A DNA stretch of 6,642 nucleotides, from contig CADCOL010000125.1 of assembly GCA_902803015.1 (NCBI GenBank), forward strand, positions 1-6,642, in the 5' to 3' direction. Of this stretch, positions 1 through 6,642 are shown in pieces; positions within the stretch are counted from its first letter, which is position 1, and every line of letters starts with the position of its first letter. Source of the DNA: an uncultured Lachnospiraceae bacterium (GTDB lineage Bacteria; Bacillota; Clostridia; Lachnospirales; Lachnospiraceae). The translations under genes and the position numbers were made by a program. The notes under the pieces are model-generated. The model saw only the letters and a program-made list of their open reading frames with translations, ran no database searches and was not told the DNA's origin.

Positions 1-86
1 GAGAAGGAGGGATTTGAACCCTCGCGCCGGTTGCCCGACCTACACCCTTAGCAGGGGCGCCTCTTCGGCCTCTTGAGTACTTCTCC
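1..86 (-). tRNA. tRNA-Ser(GCU), 3' end cut by window edge
   Basis: Read on the minus strand, this folds as a class II tRNA. The 5' acceptor strand GGAGAAG (80-86) pairs with CTTCTC (1-6). The anticodon stem-loop CGCCC-CTGCTAA-GGGTG places anticodon GCT at 50-52, and the T arm is GAGGG-TTCAAAT-CCCTC. A long variable arm (GTCGG-GCAA-CCGGC) is diagnostic of tRNA-Ser, Leu or Tyr, and with anticodon GCU it is the serine tRNA reading AGC/AGU codons. The last acceptor base, the discriminator base and any encoded CCA lie before base 1, so the 3' end is partial. The gene is divergent from the trmB-atp operon and has its own promoter just upstream. Confidence 0.96.
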
Positions 87-99
87 TCAGTATCCGAAC

Positions 100-120
100 T
101 GCGCTGTTTCCTTTAGCGCA
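100..120 (-). other. Hairpin at the 5' end of the tRNA-Ser precursor leader
   Basis: TGCGCT (100-105) and AGCGCA (115-120) are a 6-bp inverted repeat around a 9-nt loop. The predicted start site lies at its upstream edge, so the primary transcript would begin with this stem-loop, followed by about 13 nt of linker and then the tRNA. It lacks a T-run, so it is not a terminator. A role in protecting the 5' end or in RNase P processing is only a guess. Confidence 0.5.
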
Positions 121-126
121 ACTACG

Positions 127-156
127 ATTATACTAAATCGGGTAATTCGTTGTCAA
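127..156 (-). promoter_or_regulatory. Sigma-70/sigma-A type promoter of tRNA-Ser
   Basis: On the minus strand a perfect -35 hexamer TTGACA (151-156) and a perfect -10 hexamer TATAAT (127-132) are separated by 18 bp. Transcription should start near position 120, giving a 5' leader of about 34 nt before the mature tRNA end at 86. A perfect consensus pair fits a strong stable-RNA promoter. The start site itself is inferred. Confidence 0.88.
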
Positions 157-201
157 GTTTCAATAGATTTCCTGTTTTCTTTTATGAAAAAGGAGAGTAA
201 A

Positions 202-243
202 ATGGGTATGATATATGTGAAAAATTGTGCCAAAGTCTGCTGA
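202..243 (+). CDS. Possible 13-codon leader ORF upstream of trmB
   Basis: A near-ideal SD, AAGGAG at 190-195, lies 6 nt before ATG 202. It opens a 13-codon frame, MGMIYVKNCAKVC, ending at TGA 241-243. This is the best ribosome binding site in the trmB upstream region, yet it serves a peptide that stops before trmB. The frame is the same as trmB, and another ATG follows the stop directly at 244. It could be a regulatory leader peptide, a translational coupler that delivers ribosomes to trmB, or a vestigial start. The peptide has two Cys codons and no obvious run of a single amino acid. There is no homology evidence, so expression is uncertain. Confidence 0.4.
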   Translation: MGMIYVKNCAKVC

Positions 244-257
244 ATGCGGGCAGCAGG
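236..257 (+). promoter_or_regulatory. Small RNA hairpin over the leader ORF stop and ATG 244
   Basis: CTGCTG (237-242) pairs with CAGCAG (251-256), with a flanking T-G wobble (236/257) and an 8-nt loop. It covers the stop codon of the 13-codon leader ORF and the in-frame ATG at 244, and ends 4 nt before the GGAAG that probably serves the true trmB start at 274. There is no downstream T-run, so it is not an intrinsic terminator. A ribosome terminating at 241-243 would melt the 5' arm, which would fit coupling or attenuation, but this is inference from a short stem. Confidence 0.3.
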
Positions 258-273
258 TACGGAAGATAATGGT

Positions 274-939
274 ATGAGACTGAAAAACATAAAAGGGTCC
301 AGAGAGTACATTGCCGCAAGCGAGTATGTTATCGACGAGGAAATCATGGCCTCCCATAAAGGCAAATGGGCGGAGGAGGTATACGGGAATACCCGGCCTT
401 TGCAGATTGAGATCGGTATGGGAAAAGGAAAATTCATCACTGCGCTTGCAAGGCTTCATCCGGACATTAATTATCTGGGAATCGAAAAGTATTCCTCCAC
501 ACTGCTTAGAGGCGTTCAGAAGCTGGAAGCCGATCCGGTACCGAATTTAAGATTTTTAAGAATGGATGCCGAAGGAATCGATGAGATTTTTGCCGAAGGA
601 GAAGTGGACAGAATCTATTTAAACTTTTCCGATCCGTGGCCGAAGGACCGTCACGCGAAACGCCGACTCGAGAATAAACTTTTCTTAAGAAAGTATTATA
701 AGATTCTCAGGCCCGAGGGCAGAATCGAATTTAAAACCGATAATGCGGACCTTTTTGCATTTGCGGTGGAAGAGTTAAAGGATGAGCCGTGGGAGGTCAT
801 CGGCATCACGAAAGACCTTCATAATGACGAGGCAATGAATGCGGGAAATGTCATGACGGAATATGAGGAAAAATTCTCCGCCATGGGAAATCCCATTTAT
901 AAATACATAATTGAAAGGAAAGGAGCGCTTGATTCATGA
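274..939 (+). CDS. trmB: tRNA (guanine-N7-)-methyltransferase TrmB
   Basis: This cytoplasmic SAM-dependent enzyme makes m7G at position 46 of tRNA variable loops. The 221-residue product has the complete family layout. The N terminus (MRLKNIKGSREYI) is followed by the SAM-binding strand and loop EIGMGKGKF (46-54) and an acidic residue in GIEKY (69-73). The signature DPWPKDRHAKRR is at 120-131, then FKTDN (153-157) and TEYEEKF near the C terminus (195-201). The frame can be opened at ATG 244, but 274 is preferred because family proteins begin at this MRL motif and GGAAG (261-265) is spaced 8 nt before it, whereas 244 has no SD. Its TGA overlaps the atpB ATG by 4 nt and AAGGAG for atpB lies inside it (920-925). 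It is therefore the first full gene of the ATP synthase transcript, an unusual partner for a tRNA-modifying enzyme. Confidence 0.95.
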   Translation: MRLKNIKGSREYIAASEYVIDEEIMASHKGKWAEEVYGNTRPLQIEIGMGKGKFITALARLHPDINYLGIEKYSSTLLRGVQKLEADPVPNLRFLRMDAEGIDEIFAEGEVDRIYLNFSDPWPKDRHAKRRLENKLFLRKYYKILRPEGRIEFKTDNADLFAFAVEELKDEPWEVIGITKDLHNDEAMNAGNVMTEYEEKFSAMGNPIYKYIIERKGALDS

Positions 940-1856
940 GTAAGAAACGAAGAATTGTCAGCATCGTGGTATTCGCCGTGATTATCCTGGCAATCCTTGC
1001 CGGAATATATCTGCTCGGCAAGCCGCAACCGAAGGCCGAAGATCTGCGGGAAACGATGCGGGATGCCGTGCTTCACGAATATATGAAGGTAAGCCTGTTC
1101 GGAATCAAGGATGTGAATCCGAGTTTAATTTCCGCTTTTGCGGTAACCGGAATACTGACGGTGTTCGCGCTGATTTGCAGAATCTTTGTAATTCCGCGTT
1201 TTACGGAAATTCCGGGTAAATTCCAGATGGTTTTGGAAGCGCTTGTGGACTATTTCCGGAACCTGGGCAAAACCAATTCGCCGGAAAAGCACAAACTTTT
1301 AAGTGCCTATGTGTTTACGGCAGGTGTCTACATCTTTGTGGGAACCATGTTTGAGTTATTCGGAATTCAGGCGATTACCACATCGGGCGTAAGTATATCA
1401 CTGCCGGCACCGTTGGCGGACATAAACGGCGCAATCGCCATGGGATGCATGTCGTATCTGTTTATTCTCTTCGGAGGAATCGCAAACAATGGCATACACG
1501 GATTCCTGGGTACCATCAAGGAATTCTCGCTTCCGCTTTCGATGAGTTTCCGTTTGTTCGGAGCATTGCTTTCCGGCGCGCTGGTAACGGAACTTGTCTA
1601 CTATGCATCCTTCTTAAGCTACGGCGTACCGGTAATTGTGGGAGTTTTGTTCACCCTCCTGCATGCGCTGATTCAGGCATATGTATTAACGCTTCTGGTT
1701 TCCATTTTCTACGGAGAGGTTTCCGAGAAGAAGCTTCAGAAACCGAAGAAGCGAAAAAGAAAGTCCAAAGCGATTGTCGCAACGGACAATACAGCAGAAA
1801 ACAATACAGAAGTAAATACAGAAAACAGTACAATTACTCCGGAGGTATCCAAATGA
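936..1856 (+). CDS. atpB: F1Fo ATP synthase subunit a
   Basis: This integral membrane stator subunit forms the two ion half-channels against the c-ring. The 306-residue protein has the conserved core: LFGIKDVNPSL (54-64) leading into TM1, then the key helix SLPLSMSFRLFGALLSGALV (198-217) with the essential Arg206, and the last helix around HALIQAYVLTLLVSIFYG (243-260). Three things are odd. There is an extra N-terminal hydrophobic segment (about 8-28) after MSKKRR, which would place the N terminus inside. There is a hydrophilic tail of about 43 residues (264-306) with a polybasic stretch (KPKKRKRKSK) and then Asn/Thr/Glu-rich sequence. The usual RLFGN(x)3GE pattern reads RLFGALLSGA, so the E. 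coli Glu219 equivalent is Ala215, with Glu219 one turn later. The start at 936 overlaps trmB by 4 nt behind AAGGAG (920-925). No atpI precedes it. Confidence 0.93.
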   Translation: MSKKRRIVSIVVFAVIILAILAGIYLLGKPQPKAEDLRETMRDAVLHEYMKVSLFGIKDVNPSLISAFAVTGILTVFALICRIFVIPRFTEIPGKFQMVLEALVDYFRNLGKTNSPEKHKLLSAYVFTAGVYIFVGTMFELFGIQAITTSGVSISLPAPLADINGAIAMGCMSYLFILFGGIANNGIHGFLGTIKEFSLPLSMSFRLFGALLSGALVTELVYYASFLSYGVPVIVGVLFTLLHALIQAYVLTLLVSIFYGEVSEKKLQKPKKRKRKSKAIVATDNTAENNTEVNTENSTITPEVSK

Positions 1857-2233
1857 AAAAAGCAGTAAAAATCGTAACAGCATTAATGATTCTTGTATTA
1901 ACGGTCGGAATTCTCGCACTTCCCTTTAAGGCATACGCTGCAGGAGAGGACGAGGAAGAAAGCGCATACGAAGTTGTGGAAGCTGGCGATATGAATTACA
2001 GACTTTCCACCACATCCATGAAAGCACTTGCGGCAGCCATCGCAATTGCCATTCCGGCAGCCATCGCTGCAATCGCGATGGGTATCGCAACCAGTAAATC
2101 CGTGGAAGGTATTTCCCGTCAGCCGGAAGCCAGCGGCAAGATCCAGGGTCTTTGGATGCTCGGTATGGTATTTATCGAGACCGTTGCCATTTATGCATTG
2201 GTTGTAACGATTCTGATTGTATTCGTTTTATAA
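1853..2233 (+). CDS. atpE: F1Fo ATP synthase subunit c with signal-peptide-like N-terminal extension
   Basis: This proteolipid forms the rotating ion-carrying c-ring. The 126-residue product is longer than the usual 70-90. Residues 57-126 are the helical hairpin: an Ala-rich first helix, the cytoplasmic loop RQPEA (89-93), and a second helix with the ion-carrying Glu109 in FIETVAIY (107-114). Residues 1-30 look like a signal peptide (MKKAVK, hydrophobic core, ALPFKAYAA), followed by an acidic stretch (GEDEEES). Both ends of the hairpin face outside, so this topology is consistent with cleavage near 29-30. The start at 1853 has GGAGG at 1841-1845 (7-nt spacing) and an ATGA overlap with atpB. 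A weaker internal start at ATG 1991 (GGAAG at 1978-1982) would give a conventional 80-residue c. The longer frame open from 1445 lies inside atpB and is not real. The Na+-ligand Gln of Ilyobacter c is Met76 here. Confidence 0.92.
   Translation: MKKAVKIVTALMILVLTVGILALPFKAYAAGEDEEESAYEVVEAGDMNYRLSTTSMKALAAAIAIAIPAAIAAIAMGIATSKSVEGISRQPEASGKIQGLWMLGMVFIETVAIYALVVTILIVFVL
2031..2067 (+). repeat. 13-bp direct repeat inside the first helix of atpE
   Basis: CGGCAGCCATCGC occurs at 2031-2043 and again at 2055-2067, a shift of 24 bp, or eight codons. Both copies encode Ala-Ala-Ile-Ala in the same frame. It may reflect a small internal duplication in the helix or simply a low-complexity Ala/Ile coding stretch. 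Confidence 0.6.
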
Positions 2234-2254
2234 GAATAGTACGGAGAGAGTGTC

Positions 2255-2749
2255 ATGAAAGTGCCTTTGAATATAGACTGGCAGCAGATTCTGCTGCACG
2301 CATTGAATTTTACGATTCTTTTTGCGGTTCTGTACTTCTTTTTGTACAAGCCCGTAAAAGATTTTATGGAAAAAAGGGAAGCCTCCTACAAGCAGCAGCA
2401 TGATGAGGCCGAGCAGGCTTTGGCGGACGCAAAGAAGACCAAAGAAGAGTATGAGGCGAAGATTGCGGGAGCGGAGGAAGAAATCTCTGTCATGAAGTCC
2501 GAAGCCGGTGCGAAAGCGGCCGAAGAAAGAGGAAAAATGCTCGAGCAGACGCGTCAGGAAGCAGCCGGAATTTTAGAGACTGCAAAGAAGCGTGGTGAAA
2601 TCGAGCACGACAAGATTATTGCCGAAGCACAGAAGGAAATTGCGGATATCGTTACGACCGCAACGGAGAAGATTGTTTTAAGCGCGGATGTAAAGAAGTC
2701 CTACGATGAATTCTTAAAGAGCGCAGAAGGAAACACAAAGAATGAGTAA
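2255..2749 (+). CDS. atpF: F1Fo ATP synthase subunit b
   Basis: This is the peripheral stalk subunit, normally a dimer, anchored by one N-terminal helix and holding F1 still through a long cytoplasmic coiled coil. The 164 residues are of normal length. A membrane segment at about 11-30 (ILLHALNFTILFAVLYFFLY) is followed by the typical KPVKDFMEKRE transition (32-42). A charged, Ala-rich helix runs to about 140, ending in a C-terminal segment (KIVLSADVKKSYDEFL) of the kind that usually meets delta. GGAGAG (2243-2248) precedes ATG 2255. It follows atpE by 21 nt and overlaps atpA by 8 nt. There is no second b or b' gene and no delta domain at its C terminus, so it is not a mycobacterial-type b-delta fusion. 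Confidence 0.94.
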   Translation: MKVPLNIDWQQILLHALNFTILFAVLYFFLYKPVKDFMEKREASYKQQHDEAEQALADAKKTKEEYEAKIAGAEEEISVMKSEAGAKAAEERGKMLEQTRQEAAGILETAKKRGEIEHDKIIAEAQKEIADIVTTATEKIVLSADVKKSYDEFLKSAEGNTKNE

Positions 2750-2981
2750 TCAGAACAATATTTCCAGAGCTTATCTGTATTCCGCCGTTGCGCCTTCCGA
2801 TGCGCAGATGGCAGGATTCAAGGAGTTTCTGTCCAAGAAATACGAACACGACATCGATGTCAAATGGGTACAGTCCAAGGAATTCCCGGGCGGCTTCCGT
2901 CTGGAAATCGGAAATGATGTGTACGACTGGAGTAAGGAAGGTAAGTTTGAACAGCTTCGTGAAAAGCTTTCCTATCTTGCA
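2742..2981 (+). other. Delta/OSCP C-terminal-like domain fused to the alpha N terminus
   Basis: Residues 1-80 of the alpha product resemble the C-terminal third of ATP synthase delta (OSCP family). A strand ending in YSAV is followed by APSDAQ and a helix (about 18-33), a variable strand (IDVKWVQ), the Gly-Gly turn FPGG (48-51) and a strand-turn-helix GNDVYDWSKEGKFEQLREKL (57-76). In separate delta proteins this domain holds the b stalk. The N-terminal six-helix domain of delta, which caps the head by binding the alpha N-terminal helices, is absent here and in neighbouring genes. The alpha N-terminal helix itself appears kept at about 84-97. Confidence 0.8.
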
Positions 2982-4484
2982 AAGCATTCCGACAATGTAA
3001 TTCCCCTGATGAAGGAGACCGTTCATAACTGGACGCCCGAAGCCATCGCTTTGGAAGTCGGAACCGTAATCTCGGTCGGCGACGGTATTGCAAACGTGGA
3101 AGGACTGGAGAATGCCACCTACGGAGAAATCCTGATTTTCTCCGAAGGTATTCGCGGCATGGTTATGGACCTTCGTAAAGACGAGGTCGGATGTATTCTG
3201 TTCTCCGACGAAGCTCCGATTATGGAAGGCAGCAGCGTATACCGAACCGGTAAAACCGCAGGTACGCCTGTTGGGGAAGGATTCTTGGGACGTGTCGTAA
3301 ACCCGCTGGGAGAGCCGATTGACGGTCGCGGAAGCATTGAGTCTAAGGAATACTATGCCATCGAGCATCCGGCACCCGGTATCATTGACCGCCAGCCGGT
3401 TAACAAACCGCTTGAGACCGGTATTCTTGCGATCGATTCCATGTTCCCGATCGGACGCGGACAAAGAGAGTTAATCATCGGTGACCGTCAGACGGGTAAA
3501 ACCGCGATTACGCTCGATGCCATTACCAATCAGAAGGGCAAGGACGTCATCTGCATTTACGTGGCCATCGGACAGAAGGCCAGCAGCGTGGCACAGCTTG
3601 TCAATAATTTACGAATCAAAGGCGCGATGGACTATACCATCATCGTAAACGCCTCCGCTTCGGAGGCGGCACCGATTCAGTATATTGCCCCCTATGCCGG
3701 GTGTGCTCTCGGAGAGTACTTCATGAAGCAGGGACAGGATGTTCTGATTATCTACGATGATTTGTCCAAGCACGCCATTGCATACAGATCCTTAAGTCTT
3801 TTGCTGGATCGTTCCCCGGGACGTGAGGCATACCCCGGCGATGTATTTTACCTGCATTCGAGACTTTTGGAGCGTGCGGCGCATTTAAGCGACGAGCTCG
3901 GCGGCGGTTCCATGACGGCACTCCCGATTGTGGAGACCCAGGCGGGCGACGTTTCCGCTTACATTCCGACCAATATTATTTCGATTACCGACGGTCAGAT
4001 TTTCTTAGAGAGCGCGCTTTTCTTCGAAGGACAGCGTCCGGCCGTAAACGTCGGTCTTTCCGTATCCCGTGTGGGCGGCGATGCGCAGACCAAGGCTATG
4101 AAGAAAGCAACCGGTACCCTGCGTCTCGATTTGGCGCAGTACCGTGAAATGGAAGTCTTTACACAGTTTTCTTCCGACCTTGACGAGAGCACGAGAAAGC
4201 AGCTGCTTTACGGCAAGGGCTTAATGCGTGTGCTTCGTCAGAAACAATACACCCCGTACTCCGGCGAAGAAGAGGTCATCCTTTTGGTAAGCGCATTAAA
4301 CCGCGTTTTCCTGGATGTTCCGGAGAAGAAAATCAACGATGCGGCAGCAGGACTTCTTACATACTTTAAAAAGAACCGTCCGGACATCGGCGACCGCATC
4401 AAAGGCGGCGAAGGCCTGCCCGACGATTTAAAGAAAGAGATTCTTTCGGTCGCACAGGAGTATATGACAAAGCAGTTTCAGTAA
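2742..4484 (+). CDS. atpA: F1 ATP synthase subunit alpha with N-terminal delta-like domain
   Basis: Alpha is the regulatory nucleotide-binding subunit of the alpha3-beta3 head. From about residue 79 this 580-residue protein is a normal alpha: VGTVISVGDGIANVEGL (106-122), Walker A GDRQTGKT (247-254), YDDLSKHAIAYR (338-349), PGREAYPGDVFYLHSRLLERA (359-379), and VGLSVSRVGG with arginine finger Arg443. E. coli alpha has its Walker A at 169, so about 78 residues are added at the front. Those residues follow the delta/OSCP C-terminal domain pattern: SAVAPSDAQ, then a helix, a beta segment, GGFRLEIGNDVYDWS (50-64) and EQLREKL (70-76). No separate atpH lies between atpF and atpA, where it normally sits. 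The start at 2742 has AAGGA at 2727-2731 and overlaps atpF by 8 nt. The alpha assignment is certain; the delta relationship is my reading of the motif and awaits a profile search. Confidence 0.95.
   Translation: MSNQNNISRAYLYSAVAPSDAQMAGFKEFLSKKYEHDIDVKWVQSKEFPGGFRLEIGNDVYDWSKEGKFEQLREKLSYLAKHSDNVIPLMKETVHNWTPEAIALEVGTVISVGDGIANVEGLENATYGEILIFSEGIRGMVMDLRKDEVGCILFSDEAPIMEGSSVYRTGKTAGTPVGEGFLGRVVNPLGEPIDGRGSIESKEYYAIEHPAPGIIDRQPVNKPLETGILAIDSMFPIGRGQRELIIGDRQTGKTAITLDAITNQKGKDVICIYVAIGQKASSVAQLVNNLRIKGAMDYTIIVNASASEAAPIQYIAPYAGCALGEYFMKQGQDVLIIYDDLSKHAIAYRSLSLLLDRSPGREAYPGDVFYLHSRLLERAAHLSDELGGGSMTALPIVETQAGDVSAYIPTNIISITDGQIFLESALFFEGQRPAVNVGLSVSRVGGDAQTKAMKKATGTLRLDLAQYREMEVFTQFSSDLDESTRKQLLYGKGLMRVLRQKQYTPYSGEEEVILLVSALNRVFLDVPEKKINDAAAGLLTYFKKNRPDIGDRIKGGEGLPDDLKKEILSVAQEYMTKQFQ
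3650..3668 (+). other. 8-bp GC-rich hairpin within atpA
   Basis: CGCCTCCG (3650-3657), loop CTT, CGGAGGCG (3661-3668) forms a perfect 8-bp stem with a 3-nt loop, inside codons for NASASEAAP of alpha. No T-run follows, so it is not an intrinsic terminator. It may be chance arising from Ala/Ser codon choice. Confidence 0.45.
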
Positions 4485-4499
4485 ACCGGGATTTGATGC

Positions 4500-6642
<2,143 letters not shown>

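Noticed and set aside
1..86. tRNA-Ser as an integration site for a mobile element
   Set aside because: tRNA 3' ends are common attachment sites, but the 3' end is at the window edge and nothing here resembles an integrase, transposase or duplicated tRNA fragment.
175..212. Plus-strand promoter for the trmB-atp operon (TAAAAT 198-203 or TATGAT 207-212)
   Set aside because: The -10-like hexamers have no good -35 at proper spacing, and using either would leave the strong SD at 190-195 untranscribed. The operon promoter could not be placed with confidence.
241..243. In-frame TGA between the leader ORF and trmB as a selenocysteine or readthrough codon
   Set aside because: TrmB is complete without the upstream part, the upstream peptide resembles no TrmB sequence, and no convincing selenocysteine insertion element follows. 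An ordinary stop is simpler.
244..273. Upstream start of trmB at ATG 244, adding 10 residues
   Set aside because: No SD stands before 244, and TrmB proteins begin at the MRLKNIKG-type motif encoded from 274, which has GGAAG at a good distance. Reinitiation at 244 after the leader ORF cannot be fully excluded.
1445..1852. Long plus-strand frame running into atpE from inside atpB
   Set aside because: It overlaps the well-conserved atpB in another frame, has no recognisable protein features, and atpE has its own strong SD and ATG at 1853.
2742..2981. Alpha N-terminal extension as an artefact of choosing too early a start
   Set aside because: The start has a good SD and overlaps atpF by 8 nt, the extension has a structured protein-like pattern matching delta, and no good SD precedes a later methionine near the canonical alpha start.
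2652..3464. 270-codon minus-strand frame antisense to atpF/atpA
   Set aside because: The plus strand here encodes clear atpF and atpA motifs. The antisense translation has no recognisable domain and arises from the codon pattern of the sense gene.

Overview
This 6.6 kb window looks like a chromosomal housekeeping region of a Firmicute, most likely a clostridial (Lachnospiraceae-type) gut or rumen anaerobe. That assignment is an inference from Gram-positive Shine-Dalgarno (SD) sequences, intermediate GC content, protein character and gene arrangement; no marker gene fixes the taxon.

Layout. A tRNA-Ser(GCU) gene lies on the minus strand at 1-86, cut by the window edge. It has a perfect-consensus promoter (127-156, minus strand) and a leader that begins with a hairpin. 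From about 190 everything reads on the plus strand. First comes a possible 13-codon leader ORF with a strong SD (202-243), then trmB (274-939, tRNA m7G46 methyltransferase), then an F1Fo ATP synthase operon: atpB (a, 936-1856), atpE (c, 1853-2233), atpF (b, 2255-2749), atpA (alpha, 2742-4484), atpG (gamma, 4500-5456) and atpD (beta, 5453 to the window end, about 396 codons present). Three junctions are 4-nt ATGA overlaps (trmB/atpB, atpB/atpE, atpG/atpD), atpF/atpA overlap by 8 nt, and the two gaps are 21 and 15 nt. This is almost certainly one translationally coupled transcript. No gene-free stretch exceeds 300 bases; the 87-273 intergenic region holds the tRNA promoter and leader and the trmB leader.

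How the genes work together. a, the c-ring and b form the membrane ion channel and stator stalk. Alpha3-beta3 is the catalytic head and gamma the rotating shaft. Epsilon (atpC) would be expected just past the window.

The notable point is that this is not a textbook ATP synthase. There is no atpI and no separate delta gene (atpH) between atpF and atpA. Instead alpha is about 78 residues longer than usual, and its N terminus looks like the C-terminal domain of delta/OSCP fused in front of an otherwise normal alpha. Other subunits carry additions too. Subunit a has an extra N-terminal membrane segment and a basic, Asn/Thr-rich C-terminal tail. Subunit c has a signal-peptide-like leader plus an acidic segment, and an alanine-rich first helix in place of the glycine motif. 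Gamma has a charged tail of about 25 residues past the usual C terminus. Together these suggest a remodelled stator/rotor in which the usual single delta cap is replaced by up to three alpha-tethered delta-like domains.
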